From: CAVPXC01 sp963709505 | Lineage (GTDB): Bacteria; Chloroflexota; Anaerolineae; JAAEKA01 | Reading direction: 5' to 3' | Assembly: GCA_963709505.1 (NCBI GenBank) | Contig: CAVPXC010000002.1 | Coordinates: 182,542-246,541, forward strand | Length of the DNA: 64,000 nucleotides | In this document: positions 18,542 to 27,019 of the stretch, one piece after another | How the letters are laid out: the number at the start of each line of letters is the position of its first letter | How positions within the stretch are numbered: the first letter of the stretch is position 1 | Notes under the pieces: model-generated | The model's input: the letters and a program-made list of their open reading frames with translations, nothing else | Database searches by the model: none | What the model was told of the DNA's origin: nothing | Translations under genes and position numbers: made by a program

Positions 18542-19457
18542 TCAGGGGCAGGGGTCCTGACCAAACGCGGCGAGGAAGCCCGCCAGCGTGTCGGAACCGG
18601 ACGTGGCGCCGTGGCGCATGATTTCCCCGGCAGCATGCTGAACAGGGTCGGGGTCTGCGTCTGCCAGGGCGTACAGGAAATCGTGCCAAATCCGTGGCAC
18701 GGCACCGCGAGCTGCGGCGTGCAGGTAGGCCAAGCTTAGGCCGGTGGTTCGGCCGGCGGCAGCATCGACCACGGTCCGGCCAACAGCAGCTACTGGCAGC
18801 GGCTGCCCGATCTCGCCGTCCGGGGCGATAGCTGCTCGGACGTGCAGTCCCACCAGCCAGCCGCCGAGCCAATCGTCACCTGCAGGAGTGAGGCCAGGGC
18901 CAAGACCCGCCAGCTGCCGGGCGTGGGCTTGGATGCCGGCCAGATTACGGTGGCGATAGGCCGCCAGCAGGCCATGGGTCAATTGGTCCGGCGCGGGCCT
19001 GGGCGAGGGCTAGACTAGAGCGGCTTCCGAACGCGCCTTGCGTCGAAGGAGCAGGCAGCGAAGCAAAGCTCATCGGCGGGGCCTTCAACGGCAGGGCGTG
19101 ACGTAGCCAGGCCACGTTTGTCATCACCACGTGAGGGCGGATCGCCAGGCGGTGGTAGTTGGGGCAGGGATCCCACGATTGCGCGGGCTGTAGGTCCACC
19201 CGCCAACCGTGCCCCAGGACCAGCCAGCGGCCGTCGCCTGTGACCCGGCTGCCTGGATCGAGCATACACAGCGCCTCTGGGTGGCTCAACACAGCATTGA
19301 GTGGTCCGTCGCCGATCCGGTCGCTGACCAGGGAGAAGCGCTGGTCGTTATCGACCACGACGTTGCAGGCTTCGGCGAAGACAGTCTCGACGCGGCCCCG
19401 CAGGTTGGGTTGGCGAAGACAGTCGGCGATGTGCAGGCTGATGGACGTTACGTGCAT
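18542..19457 (-). CDS. allH: Oxamate carbamoyltransferase subunit AllH (YlbF, DUF2877; frameshifted)
   Basis: The DUF2877 hallmark LAGLGPGLTPAGDDWLGGWL is present, with GHGATSGSDTLAGF-like RHGATSGSDTLAGFLAAFG near the C-terminus. The N-terminal part MHVTSISLHIADCLRQPNLR ... DGPLNAVLSHPEALCMLDPG is in a second frame, with the change near 18980. Total length is about 305 residues. It is the first gene of the allH-fdrA pair (10-base gap). AllH is one of three subunits of the E. coli oxamate carbamoyltransferase. Confidence 0.8.
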
Positions 19458-19573
19458 GTTTGTGGCTGAGAAATCGGTGCAATACGAGCCGCTTCAGGTC
19501 GTAGTGCTATTGTACCACGACTGTGCTGGCACTGCGAAACATGTCGCCGGTACGATTACTTCGGTTTCGGTCT

Positions 19574-19602
19574 TTGCCGGTAAGTATGCCCTATGCTATA
19601 AT
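19574..19602 (+). promoter_or_regulatory. Promoter of tRNA-Ser(CGA)
   Basis: TTGCCG (19574-19579), 17 bases, perfect TATAAT (19597-19602), ending 11 bases before the mature tRNA 5' end. Confidence 0.8.
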
Positions 19603-19613
19603 CCATCCTCCAT

Positions 19614-19702
19614 GGAGAGGTCGCATAGTTCGGTCGAGTGCGCGCGTCTCGAAAACGCGTAGGGCTTAATTACCCTCGTGGGTTCAAATCCCACCCTCTC
19701 CG
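19614..19702 (+). tRNA. tRNA-Ser (anticodon CGA)
   Basis: Acceptor arms GGAGAGG and CCTCTCC pair perfectly. The anticodon stem-loop ends in CTCGAAA, giving CGA, which reads UCG. A long variable arm (GTAGGGCTTAATTACCCTCG) and GGTTCAAATCC T-loop are present, as required for a class II tRNA. CCA is encoded at 19703-19705. The length is 89 bases. Confidence 0.95.
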
Positions 19703-19704
19703 CC

Positions 19705-19750
19705 AGGAATCTAACAGGCCCCGACGATTGTCGGGGCCTGTTAGATTCCT
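19705..19750. terminator. Perfect 21-bp hairpin directly after tRNA-Ser
   Basis: The arm AGGAATCTAACAGGCCCCGA plus C is repeated inverted after a GATT loop. It begins at the last base of the encoded CCA. There is no T-run, so it is an atypical terminator; it could also serve 3'-end processing or be an inserted palindrome. Confidence 0.6.
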
Positions 19751-19785
19751 GGCGCTTGGTCAACAGTGAGATGGTCCAGGGGATT

Positions 19786-19813
19786 TTGTCGCCAAGACCG
19801 CCAGTGATATAAT
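19786..19813 (+). promoter_or_regulatory. Promoter of tRNA-Ser(GGA)
   Basis: TTGTCG (19786-19791), 16 bases, perfect TATAAT (19808-19813), ending 12 bases before the tRNA. Each tRNA therefore has its own promoter. Confidence 0.75.
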
Positions 19814-19825
19814 GACGCAGTCAGT

Positions 19826-19914
19826 GGAGAGGTCGCATAGTCCGGTCTAGTGCGCGCGCCTGGAGAGCGCGTATCCCCTACCGGGGATCGGGGGTTCAAA
19901 TCCCTCCCTCTCCG
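19826..19914 (+). tRNA. tRNA-Ser (anticodon GGA)
   Basis: GGAGAGG/CCTCTCC acceptor stem, the anticodon loop CTGGAGA with GGA (reading UCC/UCU), a long variable arm (ATCCCCTACCGGGGAT) and GGTTCAAATCC T-loop. CCA is not encoded (CCT follows), unlike the tRNA-Ser next to it. The two share the acceptor and D-arm sequences and look like ancient duplicates. Confidence 0.95.
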
Positions 19915-19930
19915 CCTAGCGTTTGTCGAG

Positions 19931-19961
19931 AGAGCTGGTACATCATGTGCCGGCTCTTTTT
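19931..19961 (+). terminator. Rho-independent terminator after tRNA-Ser(GGA)
   Basis: A 12-bp stem (AGAGCTGGTACA with TGTGCCGGCTCT, two G-U pairs), a 3-base loop and five T residues form a textbook terminator 17 bases after the tRNA. Confidence 0.85.
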
Positions 19962-19974
19962 CTTGCTTGGTTTT

Positions 19975-20069
19975 GGTGTCTTCTCAATAATCCGGGGTAG
20001 GGGCACGGCCTTGCGCCTGCCCGCCAAGGCGACCGCAAGGGCCTGGCCCCTACAAATTGAGAAGACACC
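19975..20069. repeat. Palindromic element before the carbonic anhydrase gene
   Basis: Arms GGTGTCTTCTCAAT (19975-19988) and ATTGAGAAGACACC (20056-20069) are perfect inverted repeats; inside them GGGGTAGGGGC pairs with GCCCCTAC. The design (A/T-rich outer arms, G-rich inner arms) suggests a small dispersed element. Confidence 0.6.
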
Positions 20070-20201
20070 GGTTTTTATGATCTAGGTCATGGCGCAGAAC
20101 ACCAACAGGGGGTATGCTGTGGTGGTGTGAAAGTCTTTGCAGCCTGACCGTTTCTCGGAGCGAATTTGCTATCCTGTACAGCATTGCCAGCGAGGAGACA
20201 T

Positions 20202-20835
20202 ATGACACAAATCAACGACCTGCTTGTCAACAACCGCAAATGGGCCGCCGAGGTCGTTCAGCGCGACCCCGACTTCTTCGAGCGCCTGGCGCATCGGCAG
20301 ACGCCGAAGTATCTCTGGATCGGTTGCTCGGACAGCCGGGTGCCGGCCAATCAGATCATCGGACTGATGCCGGGCGACGTGTTTGTGCACCGTAATGTTG
20401 CCAACCTGGTGGTACACACCGACCTCAATTGTCTGTCGGTGATCCAGTATGCGGTCGAGGTACTGGGCGTGCAGCACATCATCGTCTGCGGGCACTACGG
20501 CTGCGGCGGGGTAGCGGCCGCGCTGCACCGCCACCGGCACGGGCTGATCGACAACTGGCTGCGACATATCCAGGACACTCAAGAGAAATACAACAGCGCA
20601 GCTGGTTGGGTTATCCACCGAGCACGAGCAGCACGATCGGCTGTGCGAGCTAAACGTCATCGAGCAGTGCATCAATGTTGGGCAGACCACGATCGTCGAG
20701 GATGCCTGGGCACACGGCCAGGACCTCACGGTTCATGGGTGGATTTACGATTTACACGACGGCTTGCTGCGCGATCTGGCCATTGATATCGGGAGCACGG
20801 CCGAGCTATCAGCCAGGCTGCAAGCAAAGCATTGA
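20202..20835 (+). CDS. Beta-carbonic anhydrase (frameshifted)
   Basis: It interconverts CO2 and bicarbonate in the cytoplasm. The zinc ligands and catalytic dyad are visible: C42 and D44-x-R46 in GCSDSRVPANQI, H98 and C101 in CGHYGCGG. GAGGAG precedes the ATG at 20202. A single frame change near 20600 separates NWLRHIQDTQEKYN from the family C-terminus LVGLSTEHEQHDRLCELNVI ... VHGWIYDLHDGLLRDL. Total length of about 211 residues is normal. The gene after it has lost its 5' part right at this gene's stop. Confidence 0.9.
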
Positions 20836-20836
20836 G

Positions 20837-21653
20837 TCGAGATATCTGGTTCATACGAAGCCATCCGCGACCGCGTCAATGCCATCGCCTGGGACGGCGA
20901 CTGGTACATTCGCTATTTCGACTTCGACGGTTCACCGTTAGGGTCGTACGTCAACGAGCAAGGCAAAATCTACATCAACGGCCAATCGTGGCCGGTGATC
21001 TCCGGTTTTGCGACGCCTGAGCGGGCAGTCCGCAGCTTGGATGCGGTCAAGCAAATGCTCGACACCGGCGCGGGGATCAAGATCAGTGCGCCCGGCTTCG
21101 ACGGCTTTGACCCGGCCAAGGGCGGTGTGACCACCTATCCGCCCGGCGCTAAGGAGAACGGCGGTATCTTCCTGCACACCAACCCGTGGGTCATCATCGC
21201 CGAAACGCTGGTCGGCCACGGCGAGCAGGCCTACACCTACTTTAGCCAGATCAACCCGGCGGCACGCAACGATCGACTGGACGAGTTCGAGTGCGAGCCG
21301 TACGTCTATCCGCAGAACATTCTGGGTGACGAGCACCCCCAGTTTGGCCTGGCGCGCAATAGCTGGCTCTCCGGCACCGCTTCGTGGATGCTCCAGGCCG
21401 GCATGGGCCACATTCTGGGCATCCGGCCGGCGTCTATGGCGGACTAGAAATCGATCCCTGCATTCCGGCGGCTTGGGACGGCTTTCGCGTCCGCCGCGAG
21501 TTCCGCGGGGCCATCTATGAGATCCAGGTGCGCAATCCGCAGCATGTCAATAAGGGCGTCAAATCGGTAGTCGTGGATGGGACCGGGATCAGCGGCAATG
21601 TTGTGCCGGCATATGATGCTGGTCTTCACCGCGTTGAAGTGGTTCTGGGCTGA
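20837..21653 (+). pseudogene. C-terminal fragment of a GH94 cellobiose/cellodextrin-type phosphorylase
   Basis: The reading begins immediately after the carbonic anhydrase stop with SYEAIRDRVNAIAWDGDWYI and YFDFDGSPLGS, then SWPVISGFATPERA, KGGVTTYPPGAKENGGIFLH, NPAARNDRLDEFECEPYVYP and RNSWLSGTASWMLQA, all GH94 catalytic-domain blocks. The last part (IRPAYGGLEIDPCIPAAWDG) needs a frame change near 21440. Intact enzymes have about 800 residues; only about 270 remain, with no start codon or promoter. It would have phosphorolysed beta-glucosides. The sharp junction indicates a deletion that fused two loci. Confidence 0.8.
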
Positions 21654-21741
21654 GCGCCGCACCCGGATCCGAGAACCGCGGATGAGCAGCGGCGCGGATC
21701 AGAGCGGATGCGGGGTTGAATCGGCTCGGAAGTACCTTAGG

Positions 21742-21840
21742 AATTCCTGAACAAGTTCAGGAGTCCTGGGGCGCGTGGCGGACTCCTCGACTTGTCGAGG
21801 AGTTTTCACCCACCAATTGTTGGCAAGCCAGCGAGGCGCT
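21742..21840 (+). repeat. Family of twin hairpins (AACAAGTT / ACTTGT), copy 1
   Basis: CCTGAACAAGTTCAGG (21746-21761) is followed by GACTCCTCGACTTGTCGAGG, then AGTTTTCACC and a GCGAGGCGCT tail. The same two-hairpin order, spacing and tail occur at 34075-34175 and 49702-49800. All three copies have the same orientation and lie just upstream of the first + strand gene. Confidence 0.75.
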
Positions 21841-21889
21841 TGTCCAAAAACTCCCCATTTGGCCAGGTGCCAACTGGACCCAAGGCCGG

Positions 21890-21918
21890 TGCAAGGACGC
21901 GCGACTCTGAGCTATAAT
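21890..21918 (+). promoter_or_regulatory. Promoter for the SRPBCC gene
   Basis: TGCAAG (weak -35, 21890-21895), 17 bases, perfect TATAAT (21913-21918). It lies 67 bases before the ATG at 21986. A GCGCAGGGGGTTTCTGCGC hairpin follows in the leader. Confidence 0.55.
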
Positions 21919-21985
21919 TCGTCATGCGCAGGGGGTTTCTGCGCACGACGAGGCAACTGGTCCAATCGGAGCGAGGACACGTGAC

Positions 21986-22672
21986 ATGACTACCATCAAA
22001 GAGGTGCTCGATAACGCTGGCGGCGCAACCATGATTGCCGGCTGTATCGCCCTGCGGCCGCTGGTGCAGCCGCGCTACAGCAGCTGGAACGCAACTGCTG
22101 AAGAACTGCACCGCAGCTTACCGGGCGACGAACGCGTGCTGGCGCCTCTCGTTGCGCAGACGATGGCTGTGACGATCAACGCCAAGCCCGAACGCGTCTG
22201 GCCATGGGTGGCCCAGATCGGCCAGGAGCGTGGCGGACTATACAGCTATGAGTTGCTCGAAAACCTGGCACGCTGTGACGTACACAACGCCGATCGGGTC
22301 GTGCCGGAGTGGGAACTTGGAGTTGGTGACCGAGTGCGTCTCGGCCCTGAAGGCTATCCCGTCTGGGGTGTCGTGGATTTGGAACGTGGGCGTTGGCTTC
22401 TTTTGGCCGGTGCGGACCTCAAGACCGCCAAGGTCGATGAGTTGCCCAAGCCGGGACAGCTCGAATACATCAATTTTACGTGGCTGTTCAACCTCGACGA
22501 GCGGCTAGATGGCACGACGCGCCTTCTTCTGCGCAATCGCCTCGACTACGCCCCGCGTACCTTTGCGAACAAGTTGATGTGGAAGTGGATGACGGACCCG
22601 ATTGGTTTTGTCATGGCGCGCAAGATGTTGTTGACGATCAAGCAGCGCGTCGAGGGCCAGTCCCTGCACTAA
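21986..22672 (+). CDS. SRPBCC-fold protein
   Basis: The 228-residue protein has the motif AVTINAKPERVWPWVAQIGQ and GLYSYELLENLARCDVHNAD, typical of SRPBCC (START/polyketide-cyclase-like) proteins, which bind hydrophobic ligands in a helix-grip fold. Residues 13-28 are hydrophobic and may be a short membrane anchor degraded from the longer segment of relatives. Ligand unknown. Intact single frame. The next gene on the same strand starts 86 bases later. Confidence 0.7.
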   Translation: MTTIKEVLDNAGGATMIAGCIALRPLVQPRYSSWNATAEELHRSLPGDERVLAPLVAQTMAVTINAKPERVWPWVAQIGQERGGLYSYELLENLARCDVHNADRVVPEWELGVGDRVRLGPEGYPVWGVVDLERGRWLLLAGADLKTAKVDELPKPGQLEYINFTWLFNLDERLDGTTRLLLRNRLDYAPRTFANKLMWKWMTDPIGFVMARKMLLTIKQRVEGQSLH

Positions 22673-22758
22673 TGTGACCTCCTGGCCACCCGTGTGTAGT
22701 TGGTCCGGCTATGGACGGTAATCAGTAATCAGGTTGTACTACATAGAGGAACCATATC

Positions 22759-23613
22759 ATGAGCACCATCACGACGATCGATATCCCGTTTCCTGAGAGT
22801 GAAGCGCTGCATCTGCGTTTCTCGGTAGGCGCCTGCCGGCTGTTGGTCAAGCCAGGCGCTGGGCAGAGCTGGGTCGCCGGCACCTACGACGACCCGTCAA
22901 ATGCCATCCCTTTGCGCATCGTTCAAAACGGCGATCCGGGAACCACGAGGATCACCCAGGCGGTCTCCTGGCCGGACGTATGGGGGAGACCCCAGTATCC
23001 CCCAACCTTCGATCTGTCCTTGGGGAAGATCCGGCCTTATGCACTGAATTTGGACATGGGCGCTGGAGAGGGGATGGTCGACCTGGGCGGCCTTCCGTTG
23101 ACCCAGTTGGCCGTGAACTTTGGCGCCGGCAAACAGACCATCGACTTCTCTGCGCCCAATCCACAGCCGATGGAGCGAGTGCGCGTGGCCGCTGGGGCAG
23201 CGAGCCTGGAACTCATGCGACTGGCCAACGCGAATGTTGCAGAGGTAAGCGTGGAGGGCGGCGCCGCAGCCTATGTTTTCGACTTCGGCGGCCAGCTCCG
23301 TCGTGACGTGGCTTTCAAGCTCACGGCCGGCATGTCCTCTGTGGAGATCCGCATTCCAGCCGGCACCGCCGCCAAGGTCACGCCAGAGACCGTTCTCGGC
23401 AGCGTAGACGTGGCCGACGGCTTCATGAAGAAGGAAGGCGCCTTTTGGAATGAAGCCGCGTTGCGCGGCGCTACGCCGACACTTACCATCAGCGCCAGTG
23501 TCGTCATGGGGTCGATCAGAGTGGTGACCACCGCAGAAACCAGCTCAGCCGGGCCTCAGCCGACCATGGCCGTGGAAGCGACCCCATCGAAGAGCGTGGT
23601 CGATCTTCCTTAA
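22759..23613 (+). CDS. Toast-rack/LiaF-like beta-solenoid protein
   Basis: A 284-residue protein made of short beta-strand repeats rich in small residues: LHLRFSVGACRLLVKPG, LNLDMGAGEGMVDLGGLPLT, LAVNFGAGKQTIDFSAP and VRVAAGAASLELMRL. This pattern is typical of the toast_rack/DUF2154 families related to the C-terminal part of LiaF. No signal peptide or membrane segment is seen, so it is probably cytoplasmic or a separated domain. AGAGGAACCATATC stands before the ATG. A stress-related role is only a family-based guess. Confidence 0.55.
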   Translation: MSTITTIDIPFPESEALHLRFSVGACRLLVKPGAGQSWVAGTYDDPSNAIPLRIVQNGDPGTTRITQAVSWPDVWGRPQYPPTFDLSLGKIRPYALNLDMGAGEGMVDLGGLPLTQLAVNFGAGKQTIDFSAPNPQPMERVRVAAGAASLELMRLANANVAEVSVEGGAAAYVFDFGGQLRRDVAFKLTAGMSSVEIRIPAGTAAKVTPETVLGSVDVADGFMKKEGAFWNEAALRGATPTLTISASVVMGSIRVVTTAETSSAGPQPTMAVEATPSKSVVDLP

Positions 23614-23955
23614 GAAGAAGAAGCTGTTTGAAATGCTCGGAATTGTCTCACGCAGAGGCGCGGAGAGCGCAAAGTTGGAACAAAAATGGTCGGAATCTGG
23701 GCCTTTCTCTCCACTCCGCTTCGTTGCGGGACTTCGTGCGGCTTTGCGGCTCTGCGTTAGCTGATCAAACAGTTTCTTAGAAATGGATGTCGATTCGCCA
23801 GCACGGATGCCAACGTCGTCAACTGTAAGTCCTGCCAGTATGACGCAGATCATGGCACGAAATCTCGAATAGCGCGATAGTGAGCGAAGAAGCAGGTCAG
23901 TCCTGCTTCTTCGCATCGCGTTTGGCGACTTGTTCGGAGGCCGTCTACCGGCAAG
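23614..23955. other. Intergenic region with direct and inverted repeat traces
   Basis: No coding region is supported. It contains CACGCAGAGGCGCGGAGAGC at about 23650 and CTTTGCGGCTCTGCGTTAGC at about 23743 as loosely inverted partners, a repeat type common in Chloroflexota. A further hairpin GAAGAAGCAGG-TCAGT-CCTGCTTCTTC lies near 23885-23911. No clear promoter was found for the downstream gene. Confidence 0.5.
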
Positions 23956-25104
23956 ATGCCAACGGACCACGAGATCCGACACACTGAGGAGTCAGAGTTC
24001 GTGACGACACTATCCAATTGGAACGACGAGCTCAACAATGCCGCGCTCTACCGGGTGTTGTCTGAGGTGGAGAAGGACCCGCACATCGCCGAGGTCTATC
24101 GACGTATGGGCGACATGGAGGCACATCATGCCGAGGTTTTGGCCGAGCGGATGCGCCAATCCGGCCAGCCCATGCCGGTTTTCAAGCCGACCTGGCGGAC
24201 GCGCACGCTGAGCGCCTTGGCGAGGCGCTTTGGTCCGGGCTTCGTGTTGCCAAGCGTGGTCACAATGGAGGAAATGGCCGGTCATGGCTACAGTGGCAAA
24301 GACGGCGACGCGACCATGGCTGCGCAGGAGCAATCGCACGCTCGTCTGCTGCGCCAGATCACCGGCACGTCCGCCGACGGGATGCAGGGCGCGGCGCTGG
24401 CTCAGATCGAGGGGCGCCATAAAGGAACGGCCGGCAACGCGCTGCGCGCGGCAGTGCTCGGCGCCAACGATGGACTGGTGTCCAATTTGAGCCTGGTGAT
24501 GGGCGTGGCCGGCGCGGCGATGGCCGGCAGCGCGATCCTGATCACCGGCCTGGCCGGCCTGCTGGCCGGCGCGATCTCCATGGCCCTGGGCGAGTGGCTG
24601 TCGGTGCAGAGCTCGCGCGAGCTGTACAAGCACCAGATCGGCCTGGAGGAGCAGGAAATCGCCATCGATCCGATGGAGGAGATCGAGGAGTTGACCCTGA
24701 TCTATCAAGCGCGCGGGTTGACCGAGGAGCAGGCGCGACAGTTGGCCACTCAAATCATGAGCGACCCGAAGAACGCCAGCGACACATTGGCGCGCGAGGA
24801 ACTCGGCATCAACCCGGAGGAGCTCGGCGGCTCGGCGTGGGAAGCGGCGATCACCTCGTTTGTGCTGTTTGCGATCGGCGCGATCATCCCGGTGTTTGCC
24901 TATTTCTTCCTGAGTGGCATGACGGCGGTCGTCGTCAGCGTGCTGATGAGCACCGTCGGTTTGTTCGCCATCGGCGCGGCGATTACTCTGTTCACTGGCC
25001 GCACCGTGCTGTTCTCTGGCACGCGTCAGGTTCTCTTTGGCCTGGCGGCTGCCGCCGTGACCTATGGCGTCGGCCGGCTGATCGGCGTCAGCTTGATCGG
25101 GTAA
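23956..25104 (+). CDS. Ferritin-like / VIT1-CCC1 fusion, metal (Fe/Mn) exporter, MbfA-like
   Basis: Residues 20-150 carry a rubrerythrin-like four-helix domain with Glu/His ligands (NWNDELNNAALYR, VEKDPHIAEVYRRMGDMEAH, HAEVL, AQEQSHARLL). Residues 165-382 form a VIT1/CCC1 transporter: LRAAVLGANDGLVSNLSLVM, ALGEWLSVQSSRE, a cytosolic helical loop, then SFVLFAIGAIIPVFAYFFL and two more membrane segments. The fusion resembles MbfA, which exports iron after oxidation or binding by the ferritin-like part. It is intact. Its start is not certain (ATG 23956, or GTG 24001). It ends 9 bases before the YiiX-like gene. Confidence 0.85.
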   Translation: MPTDHEIRHTEESEFVTTLSNWNDELNNAALYRVLSEVEKDPHIAEVYRRMGDMEAHHAEVLAERMRQSGQPMPVFKPTWRTRTLSALARRFGPGFVLPSVVTMEEMAGHGYSGKDGDATMAAQEQSHARLLRQITGTSADGMQGAALAQIEGRHKGTAGNALRAAVLGANDGLVSNLSLVMGVAGAAMAGSAILITGLAGLLAGAISMALGEWLSVQSSRELYKHQIGLEEQEIAIDPMEEIEELTLIYQARGLTEEQARQLATQIMSDPKNASDTLAREELGINPEELGGSAWEAAITSFVLFAIGAIIPVFAYFFLSGMTAVVVSVLMSTVGLFAIGAAITLFTGRTVLFSGTRQVLFGLAAAAVTYGVGRLIGVSLIG

Positions 25105-25113
25105 GCGTGTGGC

Positions 25114-25800
25114 GTGATGGTCCATCACTACGAAATCGACGGCCTCCCGGTCCAAACCGGCGACATTCTCTGCACAACCGACGGCACCGACCGCTTTGTC
25201 GTAGGGCGCTTTTGGCAGCTATTTGGCCTGTTCGTGCCCGGACCGATCGATCACGTCGCGATGTACATCGGACCGGGCGGGCGCTGTATCGAGTCCGGTC
25301 CGGCGGGTGTGACGATGTTTGAGGTCGCGGGGAACACCTGGGATCCGCAGCAGATGGCCAGGCAACGCGCCAGGTTGGCCGACACGTTGTACGGCGTAGC
25401 CTATCCACTGGCCGAAAAGGGTTTCGACGCGCAGCAGGAGGACGCGATTCGGCGCGATGTGGCCGAGTATTGCCTGCAGCAGGCAGCCGCCGACAAGCCC
25501 TATAATCTCAATTTTGCCAATTCCAGCACCGAGCGGGCCTTCTACTGCACGCAGCTCATCTACCTGGCCTATCTGCGCCATGGGATCGACTTCAATACCG
25601 GGCAGGGTATCCTCGGATTGGAATGCACTGAGTGCTTTATTCTGCCTCAGGAGATATGGGATGGCTGCAGTCACCGGCGGCTGGGAGAATCGGTAAACAA
25701 CGAACAGACCTCCGAGGTTACGGAAAACCTCGGAGCGTCGTACAAGCCGATACGAACAGACCTCCGAGGTTACGGAAAACCTCGGAGGTCGTTAGGATAG
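25114..25800 (+). CDS. YiiX/YebB-type papain-fold (NlpC/P60-like) hydrolase with repeat-encoded tail
   Basis: The N-terminus QTGDILCTTDGTDRFVVGRF, IDHVAMYIGPGGRCIESGP and ERAFYCTQLIYLAYLRHGI are the His and Cys blocks of permuted papain-fold enzymes (YiiX family), which cleave amide or thioester bonds in lipid or peptidoglycan-related substrates. The family domain ends near residue 190. The last 35 residues (EQTSEVTENLGASY and RTDLRGYGKPRRSLG) are encoded by the dispersed repeat at 25706-25838, which has replaced the native stop region. Close spacing suggests co-transcription with the VIT gene. Confidence 0.75.
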   Translation: MMVHHYEIDGLPVQTGDILCTTDGTDRFVVGRFWQLFGLFVPGPIDHVAMYIGPGGRCIESGPAGVTMFEVAGNTWDPQQMARQRARLADTLYGVAYPLAEKGFDAQQEDAIRRDVAEYCLQQAAADKPYNLNFANSSTERAFYCTQLIYLAYLRHGIDFNTGQGILGLECTECFILPQEIWDGCSHRRLGESVNNEQTSEVTENLGASYKPIRTDLRGYGKPRRSLG

Positions 25801-25838
25801 AACAGACCTCCGAGGTTACGGAAAACCTCGGAGGTCGC
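25706..25838. repeat. Three copies of the AGACCTCCGAGGTTACGG palindrome
   Basis: Copies at 25706-25735, 25758-25792 and 25804-25838 each read AGACCTCCGAGGTT-ACGGA-AAACCTCGGAGGTCG, an inverted repeat with a short loop. A fourth copy lies at 62511-62545. They separate the convergent YiiX and transaldolase genes and may act as a terminator. The spacers (11-22 bases) differ from one another and are too short and irregular for CRISPR. Confidence 0.8.
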
Positions 25839-25844
25839 TGTAGG

Positions 25845-27004
25845 TCACGCTGCTTTGGGCAAACGGGTGATCACGCCTGCAAGCTTGGCCATTTTATTGG
25901 CGATGACGCTGAGCAGCTTGTCGTACGAGGCGGAGAAGGATGCCACGCCTTGCACCAGCAGCTCGCTCGTGATTTCGTCCAGCGAGATGCCGGCTGCGGC
26001 GAGCGAGGTGAAGTGGGCGCGGGCTTGGTCCAGCCCGCTCGTGACGGTGCCGGCCTGCGGCTGGCCGTGGTCGAGATAGGCGTCGATCGTGGCCTGGGGC
26101 ATGGTGTTGACGGTATCCGGTCCGATCAACGGGTCAACGTACAGCGTGTCGGGATAGGCGGGGTTCTTGGTGCTGGTGCTGGCCCACAGCATGCGTTGGA
26201 CACGAGCACCGTCTGCCCGCAGCGGTTGAAAAGCGCTTTCGGCGAAGATTTCTTCAAAACGCTGGATAGGCTAGCTTGCTGTTGGCAACGGCGATCTTTC
26301 CCAGCAGGTTGCGCAAGTGCTCGCGCAGGGCTAGGTCGTCGGACGCTGCGATGACGGCCTCGATGCGCTTATCTGCGGAGCCGTCGATCCGGCTGACGAA
26401 GAAGCTGGCCACAGAAGCGACCCGGCTCACGTCGCCGCCGGCGGCTGCCAGCCGATCCAAGCCGCGGATGTAGGCGCGAGCAGCCGCCTCGTAGGCCGGC
26501 ACTGCGAACAACAACGTGACGTTGACGTTGATCCCGCTGGCGATCAAGGCCTCGATCGCCGGCACGCCTTCCGGGGTGCCCGGCACCTTGATCATCAGGT
26601 TGGGCCGGTCGACTGTTGCGAACAGACGCTTGCCGGCCGCAATGGTCCCTTCCGTGTCATGCGCCAGGTGGGGAGAAACCTCCAGGCTGGCATAGCCGTC
26701 GAGGCGTTCGCTTTTATCAAAAACGGGCCGCAGTAGATCGCAGGCGCGTCGGATGTCGGCAATGGCCAACGTTTCATAGGTCTGCTCGACGCCCGCGCCC
26801 TGCGCGGCCAGTTCGAGTGATCTCCGCATCGTAATCACGGCTGCCGCCGATAGCTTTTTCGAAAATCGTTGGGTTGGAGGTCAGGCCGAGGATGCCGTCC
26901 TCGGCGATCATGCGGGCAAGCTCGCCGTTTTCCAGCAACCGCCGCTCGATATTGTCGTACCACACGCTTTGACCGAATTCTCGCAGTTTCTGCAAGGGAT
27001 TCAT
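25845..27004 (-). CDS. tal: Transaldolase (frameshifted)
   Basis: It transfers a dihydroxyacetone unit from sedoheptulose 7-phosphate in the non-oxidative pentose phosphate pathway. Three segments in different frames are: MNPLQKLREFGQSVWYDNIE with GLTSNPTIFEKAI; SLEVSPHLAHDTEGTIAAGK with the Schiff-base lysine in NLMIKVPGTPEG and SVASFFVSRID; and LWASTSTKNPAYPDTLYVDP to the end. Frame changes lie near 26825 and 26260. Full length is about 386 residues, typical of the longer bacterial Tal group. It is the last gene of tkt-rpiB-tal, 15 bases after rpiB. Confidence 0.9.
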
Positions 27005-27019
27005 GGTAAGTAACTCCTG

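Noticed and set aside
19159..19662. 167-codon + strand frame covering the allH region and the tRNA-Ser 5' half
   Set aside because: It runs antisense to allH and into a tRNA gene, so it is not a protein gene.
25706..25838. Possible CRISPR array (three similar repeats)
   Set aside because: Spacers are 11-22 bases and irregular, repeats are palindromic and recur singly at 62511, and no cas gene is present.
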